Source of the DNA: Bacteroidia bacterium
Lineage (GTDB): Bacteria; Bacteroidota; Bacteroidia; B-17B0; Aurantibacillaceae
DNA: 64,000 nt
Assembly (NCBI GenBank): GCA_014378485.1
Contig: JACMNO010000109.1
Location: 40,338-104,337 of the forward strand
Direction of reading: 5' to 3'
Shown: one piece after another, positions 16,271-25,554 of the stretch
Position numbering within the stretch: position 1 is the stretch's first letter
How the letters are laid out: each line of letters starts with the position of its first letter
Made by a program: the position numbers and the translations under genes
The notes under the pieces: model-generated
Databases searched by the model: none
Told to the model about the DNA's origin: nothing
What the model saw: only the letters and a program-made list of their open reading frames with translations

Positions 16271-18262
16271 ATGTTTAAATCAAAGTCATTATATTTTTCT
16301 GTTTTCTTCTTTTTGTGCTTCTTTCTAAATGCCCAGGATCCGAAAAATATTGAGGTGCTGAAGAAGCAAATCCAATCCGGTAAAGATGATACAATAAAAA
16401 TTAAGAGACTGCTTAACCTTTCGAATAAGTTAAGCAGTTCAGAATTTAAAGAAGCGATCAAATATGCCAATACAGCGCTTGATTTATCTTTTAAATTAAA
16501 TAGCATAAAAGGAGAAGCAAATGCCTATAACTCTATGGCTGATGCCTATTGGTTTCATTCCGATTACAAAAAGGCACAGGAATATTATTTTAAAGCATAT
16601 CGGATCAATGATTCTATCCATGATCAAAAAGCCATTGCCTTCTCCTTATATAATATTGGCTGGATTATCTGCATTCAGCAACATAACTACAAATCCGATA
16701 AGTATTTATATCAATCACTTGCAATCTATAGTTCTTTAAAAGATACATTAGGGCTATTGAAAATTTATAATGCATTGGCTAGCTATTATGTTGACAGGTA
16801 TCAGAACGATAAAAGTAAAAAAGTCTATTTTGATTCTGCCATTGCTTACTTTAATAAAGGAATTGAATACGCCAAAAGCGCCCATTATTACAATGATTTG
16901 GGACGTATTTATGGTAATCTTGGAGATTTATTTTATCGACAAAAAGATTTCGCTACGGCCACCTTTTATAATAAAAAGAGTTATGAAATCGATCAAAAAA
17001 TCAGCGATTCTACAGGTATGATGATTTGTGTATTGAATATGGGTTTATGTGAAATGGAAAATAATGAGGTTGAAAAAGCCATTCTTAAATTCAATTTTCT
17101 TCATGGGTATAATCAGCGCCATGATATTAAAGATATGGAAGTATTAGCGCTTCAAGGATTAGCGGAATGCAATTTTAAATTAGGTAATTATAAGGATGGA
17201 TATTTGTTTTTTCAGAAATATTCAGATATGAAAGAAGAAATGGATAAGGAAACTTATTCTACAAATATCAGCAATATGCAGAGTTCATATTCTCTTGAGA
17301 AATCAGAAGCTAATGTTGAGCAGTTAAAACAGGCCAATGAGATCCAGGAATTAAAAAATAAAAAAAATACTTATTTTATTTTCGGTCTTTTAGTGGTAGC
17401 CTTTATTGTTATGACTGTTGCTGCTCTTTTGTTCAGACAAAACAAGCAAAAACAATTGATCAATATTCAATTGAAGGAACAAAATCATATTATTGCTGAG
17501 AAAAAACAGGAAATCGATAACAGTATACAATACGCAAAGGGAATTCAGCAGGCGGTTTTGCCGGATCTTGCCGAACTTGAAAATAGGTTCCCACAGAGTT
17601 TTGTTTATTACAAACCAAAAGATGTAGTGAGTGGTGATTTTTATTGGTTTGGTGAATTCCAGAATGAATTTTATTGCATCGCTGCGGATTGCACAGGACA
17701 TGGTGTGCCCGGCGCATTAATGAGTATTATTGGCGTTGATAAAATAGTACAGGCAATTTTTGAAAAGAAAATATCTGAGCCCGGAAAAATATTATCCTTT
17801 TTAAATAAACAGATAAAGAAAGTGCTGAAACAGCATTCTGATAAATCCAAACAAATGGATGGAATGGATATTGCCCTATTAAAATTCAATAAGTCATTAG
17901 ACGAAGTGGAGTTTTCAGCTGCAAACAGACCCTTAATCCTGATAAGAAATAGTAATACGTTTGAATATAAAGCCGATAAAATGGCTATTGCGGGTTTCAC
18001 TTCAGATCAGCAGGAATTTTCAACAACTAAAATCAGCCTTTTAAAGAACGATTCTTTATTTATTTTTACTGATGGTTACGCTGATCAGTTCGGTGGAGAA
18101 TCCGGCAAAAAATTCATGTCAAAAAATTTGAAAGAATTATTGGTGTCTGTTTCAGAGCTTTCTTCTGTTGAACAAAAACAAAAAATAGAAACTGCCTTTA
18201 ATAACTGGAAAAAAACCTATGAACAAGTGGACGACATTTTAATTATTGGTATTAAAATATAA
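16271..18262 (+). CDS. TPR-repeat membrane protein with SpoIIE-type PP2C phosphatase domain
   Basis: 663 residues. Signal peptide (to NAQDP), TPR repeats from ~35 to ~320 (GEANAYNSMADAYW, GRIYGNLGDLFYR), a coiled coil, one membrane helix at ~367-388 (YFIFGLLVVAFIV), a second coiled coil to ~425, then a SpoIIE phosphatase domain (~440-663). Metal-binding acidic residues are visible in SGDFYWFG, ADCTGHGVPGALM and the final DDILIIGI. The layout is periplasmic sensing TPRs linked to a cytoplasmic Ser/Thr phosphatase, the kind that controls anti-sigma-antagonist switches. No partner kinase or STAS protein is nearby. The following gene starts 2 nt downstream, so the two are co-transcribed. Confidence 0.88.
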   Translation: MFKSKSLYFSVFFFLCFFLNAQDPKNIEVLKKQIQSGKDDTIKIKRLLNLSNKLSSSEFKEAIKYANTALDLSFKLNSIKGEANAYNSMADAYWFHSDYKKAQEYYFKAYRINDSIHDQKAIAFSLYNIGWIICIQQHNYKSDKYLYQSLAIYSSLKDTLGLLKIYNALASYYVDRYQNDKSKKVYFDSAIAYFNKGIEYAKSAHYYNDLGRIYGNLGDLFYRQKDFATATFYNKKSYEIDQKISDSTGMMICVLNMGLCEMENNEVEKAILKFNFLHGYNQRHDIKDMEVLALQGLAECNFKLGNYKDGYLFFQKYSDMKEEMDKETYSTNISNMQSSYSLEKSEANVEQLKQANEIQELKNKKNTYFIFGLLVVAFIVMTVAALLFRQNKQKQLINIQLKEQNHIIAEKKQEIDNSIQYAKGIQQAVLPDLAELENRFPQSFVYYKPKDVVSGDFYWFGEFQNEFYCIAADCTGHGVPGALMSIIGVDKIVQAIFEKKISEPGKILSFLNKQIKKVLKQHSDKSKQMDGMDIALLKFNKSLDEVEFSAANRPLILIRNSNTFEYKADKMAIAGFTSDQQEFSTTKISLLKNDSLFIFTDGYADQFGGESGKKFMSKNLKELLVSVSELSSVEQKQKIETAFNNWKKTYEQVDDILIIGIKI

Positions 18263-18264
18263 AA

Positions 18265-19254
18265 ATGACAAAAAGGGTTTTTATAATTATTTTAGTTTGT
18301 TTAGGATTTATATTCTTTTTTCCTAAAGAATCTTCGCACTCTTGGGGATTTTACGGCCATAAACGTATTAACAGGATGGCCGTATTTACTTTGCCTCCTG
18401 AAATGGTAGTTTTTTACAAAAAGCATATTGAGTTTATAACTAACCATGCTGTTGATCCTGACAAACGTCGTTATGGTGTAGAGGGGGAGGCACCAAGGCA
18501 TTATATTGACATTGATCATTATGGAGAACACGCATTTGACAGCGTGCCAAAATTTTGGAAAGCCGCCGTTGACAAATACACCGAAGATACTTTAATGGCT
18601 TATGGTATTGTTCCATGGCAGATCGAAAAGCATTACTACAAATTAATGAACGCCTTTAAAGATGAAAATCTGGACAGGATATTATCTTATAGCGCCGACC
18701 TTGGTCATTATATTGCGGATGCGCATGTGCCTTTGCATACAACGGAAAACTACAATGGCCAATTTACCGGTCAGCGTGGCATACATGGTTTTTGGGAAAG
18801 TAGAATCCCTGAGTTGAAAGCAGAAGATTATGATTATTTTGTAGGCCGCGCCAAATATGTTGACTCTCCAATTAAATCAGCGTGGAAAATAGTTTATGAC
18901 AGTCATTTGGCTGTGGATAGTGTTTTGAAATTTGAAGCGATGTTAAATAAGGATTTTCCAACGGACCGGAAATATGCTTTTGAAAACAGGGGCAACATCA
19001 TGATTAAGACTTATTCACTAGAATATACTAACCGTTACGATTTAATGATCAAAGGTCAGGTAGAACGCAGAATGAGAGAAAGCATTGCAATGGTTGGAAG
19101 TTTGTGGTACACGGCATGGGTAAATGCAGGAAAGCCTAATCTTGAGAAGCTAGGGGTAAAAGACATTAGTGATTCCCTGAAAATACAAATGCAAAAGGAA
19201 GAAGAATTATACCTTCAGCAAAAAATAAAAAACGCAAAGGGTCATGATGATTAG
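18265..19254 (+). CDS. Secreted zinc-dependent phospholipase C / S1-P1 nuclease-like protein
   Basis: 329 residues. After a signal peptide the mature protein would begin at HSWGFYGHKRINRMA, where the N-terminal Trp and His are zinc ligands in this fold. Further ligands are likely in HYIDIDHYGEHAFD, DLGHYIADAHVPLHTT and GIHGFWES. The family hydrolyses phospholipids or nucleic acids; I cannot tell which applies. The C-terminal ~30 residues are charged and helical. Two nucleotides separate it from the TPR/SpoIIE gene, so regulation is shared. The lysine-rich end KIKNAKGHDD is not a T9SS domain. Confidence 0.82.
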   Translation: MTKRVFIIILVCLGFIFFFPKESSHSWGFYGHKRINRMAVFTLPPEMVVFYKKHIEFITNHAVDPDKRRYGVEGEAPRHYIDIDHYGEHAFDSVPKFWKAAVDKYTEDTLMAYGIVPWQIEKHYYKLMNAFKDENLDRILSYSADLGHYIADAHVPLHTTENYNGQFTGQRGIHGFWESRIPELKAEDYDYFVGRAKYVDSPIKSAWKIVYDSHLAVDSVLKFEAMLNKDFPTDRKYAFENRGNIMIKTYSLEYTNRYDLMIKGQVERRMRESIAMVGSLWYTAWVNAGKPNLEKLGVKDISDSLKIQMQKEEELYLQQKIKNAKGHDD

Positions 19255-19304
19255 TTTTTTAAACAGTAACAAACAGCTTCTTCCTTTAAATAAATACCAT
19301 TGAT

Positions 19305-19916
19305 TTACCTTTTAATAAATTTACCTCCAATATTTTTTCCAATATTTGTTTCAATTTTAAAATAAAATAATCCGGCAGGCCATGAAATTGATTCCTCTTT
19401 AAATAACCCTTCTTCATTAGAAAAAAAGGTATTTAACAGTTTTCCGTTTTGATTATATATTTGTAATGCACCTTTGGAATTACCTAATAATAATAAAGTT
19501 TCAGAAATAGGATTATTATATAATAAATACCCATTTTCTGAAATGTCATTAAAAATAACTGATGTAATATTTGAATAATCCTGTGGCGGAATAAAAATCC
19601 GGTAATAATTAAAAGAATTTTTTAAAGGTTTTTCATCCGTAAAAAAAATATTTTGTGGTTTTGTTAAATCACCGCAAATAGCATTGTAATCATAAAGTAT
19701 TTCAAAATTAACCGAGTCGGATGATCGTTGTATCTGGTAACCGGTGCAAGAACTACCCGGTGTAATAATAAAACTAATCAACATATTTTGTTTATGCTGA
19801 ACAGATGCCAAATTTTGTATACGTGATTGGGCAAGGGAATTAACACATGCCAAAAAACAAAAACTGAAAAACATTATGTTACAATATATTCTCATTCTCT
19901 CTGTAAAGATAAACAA
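19305..19916 (-). CDS. Small secreted protein with T9SS type A sorting domain
   Basis: 203 residues from ATG 19916; the ATG eight codons in (MRIYCNIM) gives a more typical signal peptide ending VNSLAQ and may be the real start. The middle (GYQIQRSSDSVNFEILYD.. NYYRIF) resembles the fibronectin-like domain before type A sorting domains, and the C-terminus (GNSKGALQIYNQNGKLL.. SWPAGLFYFKIE) is a sorting domain. There is almost no cargo domain, so it is a near-minimal T9SS substrate. Role unknown. No terminator is seen between its 3' end and the convergent gene at 18265. Confidence 0.72.
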   Translation of the reverse strand: MFIFTERMRIYCNIMFFSFCFLACVNSLAQSRIQNLASVQHKQNMLISFIITPGSSCTGYQIQRSSDSVNFEILYDYNAICGDLTKPQNIFFTDEKPLKNSFNYYRIFIPPQDYSNITSVIFNDISENGYLLYNNPISETLLLLGNSKGALQIYNQNGKLLNTFFSNEEGLFKEESISWPAGLFYFKIETNIGKNIGGKFIKR

Positions 19917-20127
19917 ACTGCAAGTAAAAGATTTTACATAATTTGTGTATTGTGTTAAATTATATAGGGTCTATTTTCTAATCTCACGAATAACATCTGT
20001 GATTCTTTAAAAATAAATGTTAAGGGAAGAATATTTACCCGCAAAAAAATAAAGAATGCTAATTTTGTAATGGGATTAATAAATTCTAAAAAATTATTGC
20101 AATCTCAAGCAAGAATGTGGTTTTAAA

Positions 20128-20277
20128 TGGAAAAATTGCATTATTAAAACTACCACAGTTGAGGAGTTGAAGCACTATGCAGAAGATTGAAAAAAATTCC
20201 AGGCAGAAATTGATGCCATTAAAGAACCCAAACAGGAAATCCGTTTTTTGGCTAATGGCATTTTGGTGGTTAAATAA
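20128..20277 (+). pseudogene. Short coding relic with in-frame stop
   Basis: Within the 438-bp gap 19917-20354, one frame reads KTTTVEELKHYAED, TGA, then KKFQAEIDAIKEPKQEIRFL and ends ANGILVVK-TAA at 20275-20277. The composition is protein-like, but there is no start codon and one internal stop, so this looks like the tail of a decayed gene. I do not recognise the family. The rest of the gap holds nothing I can support apart from the terminator at 20300. Confidence 0.3.
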
Positions 20278-20299
20278 AATCCGTGGAAAATTATTAAAT

Positions 20300-20337
20300 A
20301 AAAAAGCCCATTCGTTAATTGACGGATGGGCTTTTTT
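20300..20337. terminator. Bidirectional terminator, ssb side
   Basis: AAAAAAGCCCATTCGT and ACGGATGGGCTTTTTT form a strong stem flanked by A and T runs on both sides, 18 bp beyond the ssb stop. Its arm sequence is nearly the same as the hairpin at 52874-52911. Confidence 0.75.
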
Positions 20338-20354
20338 GTGATAAAGAATTAATA

Positions 20355-20696
20355 TTATACTTTTTTATTGCCTATCATGGTAAACTCATTGACAACAATA
20401 TTGGTAACATAACGTTTAACACCGTCTTTATCTGTATAATTATTATTTTTTAATTTCCCGTCAATGGCAATCTCCGTTCCTTTTTCTAAATATTTGGCCG
20501 CAAATTCTGCTTGGCTTCCCCAGGCGGTTACATTATGCCAGGTGGTTTCAGTTACCTTTTCTCCTTTTTGATTTTTAAAGGTTTCATTAGTAGCAATTAC
20601 TAATCTTACCATTTTTTTTCCTCCTTCTAAGTTTTTCACTTCTGGAGCTGTTCCTAAATTACCAATTAACTGTACGCGGTTTCTTAATGTGTTCAT
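20355..20696 (-). CDS. ssb: Short single-stranded DNA-binding protein
   Basis: 113 residues: one OB fold (NRVQLIGNLGTAPEVK, TTWHNVTAWGSQAEFAAKYL, DGKLKNNNYTDKDGVKRY) and almost nothing else. It ends at VNEFTMIGNKKV and lacks the flexible acidic tail (DDxPF) that recruits partners in the main bacterial SSB. Probably a second, auxiliary SSB, with the full-length one elsewhere. The 5' region has a perfect GAAGCGCTTC palindrome, and TACCTTTG at 20780-20787 (minus strand) is a possible -7 box giving an ~85-nt leader. It stands alone. Confidence 0.88.
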   Translation of the reverse strand: MNTLRNRVQLIGNLGTAPEVKNLEGGKKMVRLVIATNETFKNQKGEKVTETTWHNVTAWGSQAEFAAKYLEKGTEIAIDGKLKNNNYTDKDGVKRYVTNIVVNEFTMIGNKKV

Positions 20697-20754
20697 GATT
20701 TTCTTTTTTAAATTATTAAGTTTTCTATAAATTAATTTTGCCGTTTTTGATTTT

Positions 20755-20764
20755 GAAGCGCTTC
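20755..20764. promoter_or_regulatory. Perfect palindrome GAAGCGCTTC in the ssb leader
   Basis: A ten-base dyad about 60 bp before the ssb ATG and just downstream of the TACCTTTG box on the minus strand, where a repressor could block transcription. Function is inferred from position only. Confidence 0.25.
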
Positions 20765-20876
20765 ATCATTTCGACGATACAAAGGTAAAGACTGTATCAA
20801 AAATTATTCGGTTATAAAATGTTTGTATCTGAATAAAAACACTTGTAGTCGTTTGTAATTGATAAATATTTTTGTT

Positions 20877-20910
20877 AAAAAGCCCTGAAATATTCAATTC
20901 CAGGGCTTTT
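20877..20910 (-). terminator. Terminator of the 1210-residue T9SS gene
   Basis: AAAAGCCCTGGAATTG.. and ..CAGGGCTTTT (minus-strand reading) give a 10-bp stem with a T run, six bases after the stop codon at 20916. Confidence 0.75.
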
Positions 20911-20915
20911 CAGGA

Positions 20916-23900
20916 TTAATTTTTAATTATTTTATGGACAAGGATTTTTCCGGTATTTTCTAGCTTTACTTTCAAAAGATACACTCCATTATTTACGTTC
21001 ATAAGATCAAGATTAAGTGAATTATGGCCAACCTCTATTGTTTTAGCAGTTTCAAATACAACTTCTCCTGTATAATTGATAATCTCAATCAGGATATTTC
21101 CTTTTGTCTTAGCCGAAACATCACAGTAAATAAGATCCTTTGTAGGATTTGGACGAACGTTAGTTATTTGTTCTTTTTCTTTTGATAGATCAATACTAAT
21201 TATATTGGAATAAATATATGATAAATTAAAATCCACTTGTTTTAAGCGGTAATAAGTGATTCCTGTTAAAGTATTTTGATCAACATGATTGTATACTGTT
21301 TTTGATATACTATTTCCTTTACCATCTTTGGTTGCTAAAACTGACCAATTATAACCATCTGAAGATTTTTGTAATTCAAAATAATCATTATTCTGCTCAG
21401 TTTCTGTGGCCCATTCCAAATTTATTTCTTCATTTTCATTGATATATGTATTAAAATATAATAGGCCAACCGGCAAAATAATAGCACAGTTGGTGGTTGC
21501 CGATGCGCCCGGAGATTGATTCAATGTAATGTTTTGAATAATATTTGCATAGTTGGTAACTAACACAATATATACCTCTCCGGTTTGAGCATTAGCAATA
21601 TTCATTTGTTCTGTGCTGGAAGAAGAATAACTGCAATCTATAGGTAAAGGATAACTTGAACAATCGGCTTGACCTGTTGCAAGATCCGCGTAAGGACCCC
21701 ACATGGCAAAGTCAACATCTGACCCTGCAGTCAAATCAACTTCCATAGTTCCTGGAGTTGCAATTTCAAGGTAAAACCATGTTGGGTTTGGTTTTGTAGT
21801 TAAACAACCATAGTTGGGGCCTACGGGGGCAGCGGTTCCACCTGATTGTGCCTGAAATATATATGGTGATCCTGAACATATAGGCTGCATTAAATTACAT
21901 GTTGTATTTGTAGGTGGTGGTGGTGTTGGATTAATACATAAACTAAAAGTTGTATTTTGGCCTGAAATCGAAGTAGAAGAATATATCCTGACGTAATAAG
22001 TATTACCTATGCTGAGTCCATTTATTGTACTACTGTTAGGATCGCTGCAAATTAACGCTGTTCCTAAGGATCCACATACGCCAGCATAGACGGAATGATA
22101 TAAGTCTGTTGTTGATCCAACAACATTATTTAAATTTATATTCATTGAAGTTGCGTTTGCTACAAAAGAAAACCATATGTCATCATCTGCAGTTCCCAAA
22201 CAGGATCCTAGCGCTATTCCGGACGAAGTAGCTCCGGAAATAGTTCCTGCCGTCTGAACGGTACAAGTTCCCGGTGCTGAATTCACTGCAGCAGCAGTAG
22301 CTGCACATGGGTCGTCGTTGGGTGGTGGCGGAGGCGGTGCAGCGATACAAATGTTTTGTGTGGTTATTACTGCACTCGACCATGTAAAAAGTCTTACATA
22401 ATAGGTTTGATTAACCGTCAACCCTGTGATGGTTCCACCGGCATTGTTATCAGTACATAATAAAGATGTCATTGTACCTCCGCAGATACCGGAAAATACC
22501 TGCCAATAGATATCCGATGCGCCTGAAACATAAGTAGCAGATAAAATTTGCGTAGTGCTCGTCGCAACAAATGAGAACCAGACATCATCATCTGGAGTGC
22601 CTGAATTGCTGGTGCAGGCTCCTGAAGGAGTGACACTGGAATTAGTGGCTGCGTTGGTCGATTGATTAGTCAATGTAGCACATGCGCCGGTTGTTGGAAC
22701 CACTGGAAAAGCTGTAGCACCAGCACAATTATCATTTGAAGGCGGAGGCGGTGGTGCAGCAATACATATGTTTTGACTAGTGCCCCCTGTACTCGACCAG
22801 GTGTATAATCTTATAAAATAAGTATTACCAATCGTAAGACCTGTAATAATTCCCCCTGCGTTATTATCAGTACACAAAATAGCCGTCATCGTGCCGCCGC
22901 AGTTACCCGAAAATACCTGCCAATAAACATCAGTATTTCCGGAAACATATGTTGCAGATAATAACTGGGAAGTACTTGTTGCCACAAATGAAAACCAAAC
23001 GTCGTCATCGGGTGTTCCCCCATTGGTTGTGCATGCACCTGATGGAGTGACATTTGAATTGGATGCGCCGGTTGTATACTGGTTCAATAAATTGGAACAT
23101 GTTCCGTTTGTTGGTACTGCGGGAAAAGGAGTAGCCGTTGAACAATTATTATTTGTAGGAGGAGGCGGAGTAGTTGAAATACATATATTCTGAGATGTAA
23201 CATCTCCACTATAATAAGTGTACATTTTAACGTAGTAAGTATTGCCTATTGTCAAGCCTGTCATGGTTGCTCCTGCATCTGTATCAGTGCACAATACCGC
23301 GATCATGGTTGCACCGCAGCCGCTTGAAAATACCTGCCAGTAAATGTCGGAGACTCCTGAAACCCTGGTAGCAGATAGAATCTGAGTAGTGCTTGTAGCG
23401 ATAAATGAAAACCACACATCATCATCTGGTGTACCTAAATTACTGGTACAAGCGCCGGATGGAGTAACACTGGAATTGGATGCCGCTGCCGTAGATTGAT
23501 TGGTTAAATTGGCGCAGGTCCCATTTGTTGGAACTGCAGGAAATGGGGTTGCATTGAGGCAATTATCATTCACAGGAGGACAGGTGGTAGAATTTGAAAC
23601 TACCGCATTATCGGTAAGAGTACAACCTGATGCGGTGTGCGTTAATGCCCATCTTATTGTCACCGCAGTATTTGCAGTTACGGTACTTACACTGGAGGTG
23701 GCTGAGCTCGCATTTGAGAATGAAATACCAGTGCAGTTAATGGAACAAGTCCAAGCGCCTGTAAAACCATTAGGCGCCGCTGTTGCTGATAGCGCAAAAG
23801 TCCCTGTTGTACAGGATATCTGATCCACGCCAGCGTTTGGGGTTGGAGGATTTATGTAACTAATTCTTATTTCTCCTCTGCCTCCCGTTCCACCTATTTC

Positions 23901-24548
23901 AGTTTCTGTTCCTCCACTTGCGCCTCCGCCAGGTGCATTTCCGTTACTTCCAGGTGATCCGGTATTACTTGTAAATCCAACGGGACCATCACCACCATTT
24001 CCTGCACTAGACCCACCCGCTTGCAAAGAACCACTAACTCCATTTGCTGAAGATGACGCTCCTTCACCACCACCACCACTATTACTACCTGTTCCATTAC
24101 CGCCAGTTCCACCAGTGAATGTTCCTGTTCCACCGGTTCCACCATTAAATGTGCCAGTCGAAGATGTAGCGCCTGTCCCGCCGTTCCCACCCGTTGCCGT
24201 AACAGTAGTTGTTCCAAATACTGCAGTAGTTGTCCCGCCTTTTACCCCAGTAGATTGAGAACCACCACCAGTACCACCAGTACCAACAGTATAATTATAT
24301 GAAGTTCCTGAAATAACACCAACCGAAGTATTTATAGTGAAACCGCCGCCGCCGCCGCCGCCGCCGCCATCAGCATTACCCGTAAATCCGCCGCCACCGC
24401 CACCGCCACCGCCCCAGCATTCAACTGTGATGGTTGACACACCGCAAGGAGGAATAAACGTACCGGAAGCTGTAAGGGTAACAGTGGTGGTTTGTGCTAG
24501 GGAAATAAAACACGAAATAGAGAACAGGAACAGGAGAAATTTTTTCAT
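20916..24548 (-). CDS. Large glycine-rich, repeat-containing T9SS surface protein
   Basis: 1210 residues. Signal peptide (ends SLAQ), a ~30-residue beta segment, a glycine-rich region (~50-230) like the Gly-rich domain found at the N-terminus of other Bacteroidota surface proteins, an Ig-like stretch (~233-320), then four ~140-residue repeats that open with NDNC/NNNC, contain PSGAC and GTPDDDVWFSF, and close with a T-S-Q-N-I-C motif; P-rich linkers (PPPP) join them. The first three are near-identical, the fourth divergent. A fifth relative (NPTWFYLEI) precedes the type A sorting region (DLMNVNNGVYLLKVKLEN). Such DDDVWFSF modules resemble pre-peptidase or CBM-like beta sandwiches. Likely an adhesive or matrix protein. 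Confidence 0.82.
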   Translation of the reverse strand: MKKFLLFLFSISCFISLAQTTTVTLTASGTFIPPCGVSTITVECWGGGGGGGGGFTGNADGGGGGGGGGFTINTSVGVISGTSYNYTVGTGGTGGGSQSTGVKGGTTTAVFGTTTVTATGGNGGTGATSSTGTFNGGTGGTGTFTGGTGGNGTGSNSGGGGEGASSSANGVSGSLQAGGSSAGNGGDGPVGFTSNTGSPGSNGNAPGGGASGGTETEIGGTGGRGEIRISYINPPTPNAGVDQISCTTGTFALSATAAPNGFTGAWTCSINCTGISFSNASSATSSVSTVTANTAVTIRWALTHTASGCTLTDNAVVSNSTTCPPVNDNCLNATPFPAVPTNGTCANLTNQSTAAASNSSVTPSGACTSNLGTPDDDVWFSFIATSTTQILSATRVSGVSDIYWQVFSSGCGATMIAVLCTDTDAGATMTGLTIGNTYYVKMYTYYSGDVTSQNICISTTPPPPTNNNCSTATPFPAVPTNGTCSNLLNQYTTGASNSNVTPSGACTTNGGTPDDDVWFSFVATSTSQLLSATYVSGNTDVYWQVFSGNCGGTMTAILCTDNNAGGIITGLTIGNTYFIRLYTWSSTGGTSQNICIAAPPPPPSNDNCAGATAFPVVPTTGACATLTNQSTNAATNSSVTPSGACTSNSGTPDDDVWFSFVATSTTQILSATYVSGASDIYWQVFSGICGGTMTSLLCTDNNAGGTITGLTVNQTYYVRLFTWSSAVITTQNICIAAPPPPPPNDDPCAATAAAVNSAPGTCTVQTAGTISGATSSGIALGSCLGTADDDIWFSFVANATSMNINLNNVVGSTTDLYHSVYAGVCGSLGTALICSDPNSSTINGLSIGNTYYVRIYSSTSISGQNTTFSLCINPTPPPPTNTTCNLMQPICSGSPYIFQAQSGGTAAPVGPNYGCLTTKPNPTWFYLEIATPGTMEVDLTAGSDVDFAMWGPYADLATGQADCSSYPLPIDCSYSSSSTEQMNIANAQTGEVYIVLVTNYANIIQNITLNQSPGASATTNCAIILPVGLLYFNTYINENEEINLEWATETEQNNDYFELQKSSDGYNWSVLATKDGKGNSISKTVYNHVDQNTLTGITYYRLKQVDFNLSYIYSNIISIDLSKEKEQITNVRPNPTKDLIYCDVSAKTKGNILIEIINYTGEVVFETAKTIEVGHNSLNLDLMNVNNGVYLLKVKLENTGKILVHKIIKN
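21912..23580 (-). repeat. Four in-gene repeats with 420-bp period
   Basis: The P-linker codons recur near 22321, 22741 and 23161, an exact 420-bp (140-codon) spacing. Units 22321-23580 are highly similar at the DNA level, whereas the unit at 21912-22320 is divergent. The similarity of three units suggests recent expansion or gene conversion. Confidence 0.7.
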
Positions 24549-24579
24549 AGGACTTTATCTGAGGACAGGGGGAAGGAGC

Positions 24580-24906
24580 TTATTCGTAAGAAAGAATGTT
24601 TTCTTTTTTAATACTATATTTTCTTAAAGCATCAAATAAATCAGTTTCATTCATTAACTCGTTGTGCACTAAAATAAATTCCCGGTTGTAATCTAAAACC
24701 GATGTTAAAATCACTTTTTCTTGCCAGGCAACAAACTCGTCTTTCATGTCAAGTACCATTTTTTCCGATAGATCCACTGTTGAAATCCTTAAAGTTTTTG
24801 TTTTTTTATTGATCTCGATTTCTTTTGGTGGACTTGATATAACGTTTTGAGAAAAACTTGATTTGAAGGATACAATCAATATGACAACTAGAATTATTAT
24901 TTTCAT
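24580..24906 (-). CDS. Small secreted protein of unknown function
   Basis: 108 residues with a clear signal peptide (IILVVILIVSFKSSFSQ). The mature part is short, charged and has no cysteine; segments such as LRISTVDLSEKMVLDMKD and LVHNELMNETDLFDALRKYS suggest an alpha/beta fold. It ends 32 bp upstream of the large T9SS gene on the same strand and may be its operon partner. I do not recognise the family. Confidence 0.6.
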   Translation of the reverse strand: MKIIILVVILIVSFKSSFSQNVISSPPKEIEINKKTKTLRISTVDLSEKMVLDMKDEFVAWQEKVILTSVLDYNREFILVHNELMNETDLFDALRKYSIKKENILSYE

Positions 24907-25185
24907 TTTTAAAACATAAGTACAACTATAAAATTAACGCTTTAGGTTGTATAATACAACTGTCCAACTCTTGCAGTGTATGCGCTGCAACCTTTGTAGA
25001 ATCGCCAAAATAGTCACTCAATCGAAAGATTTGTTAGCTTGATGCTCAAGAAAATGACATTGATTTTTTTCGAACTCTTATAGGTCTATTTTTTACTCTA
25101 TAATTTTTAGACCTAAATTGATTTAGTTATAAATATAAAGTTTCTAGTCCGTCTGTAAAATTAGCTAGGCACTAGAATTAATGAA

Positions 25186-25350
25186 TTATTGTTTTATGAT
25201 TTTTTGAGTTTCTATTTTACCGGAATTCTCAATGGATACTTTTAATAAGTAAATTCCTCACTCATATTTGTTAAGATCTAGATTTATTGATCTGTAACCT
25301 CTATCCAATATTTTTTCTTCAGATGAAATAAGAATATGCCTATTACATTA
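25186..25350 (-). pseudogene. Remnant of a T9SS type A sorting domain
   Basis: Minus-strand translation gives HILISSEEKILDRGYRSINL, then DLNKYE, a TGA, then GIYLLKVSIENSGKIETQ and KIIKQ before TAA (25186-25188). This matches the end of the neighbouring gene (SLNLDLMNVNNGVYLLKVKL..), so it is the tail of a lost paralogue. The TGA needs only one substitution from a Ser codon. Upstream coding sequence is gone. The rest of 24907-25555 shows no other gene I can support. Confidence 0.7.
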
Positions 25351-25554
25351 TTTATATATAGAATATTTATGTAGCGAATTAAAATTAGTAGTAAATAAAG
25401 TAAAAAACCACCAAAAGAAAATTTATTTACAAAACATAATTCTTGCGCACAACAAAAAATTAACCTGTAAATAAAGAGTTACAATGAATCTATTGCTGAA
25501 AATTTAAAACTTCCGGACGGCAGTGATTAATTATATGGAACTTTTAATTAAATA

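Noticed and set aside
24337..24627. Proline-rich frame (PPPPPPPPP) on the plus strand
   Set aside because: It is the reverse of the glycine-rich coding region of the T9SS gene; GGC/GGT codons read backward give proline.
25441..25525. Short frame with SYNESIAENLKLPDGSD in the gap before DUF4199
   Set aside because: Too short, no start codon and no support from a neighbour.
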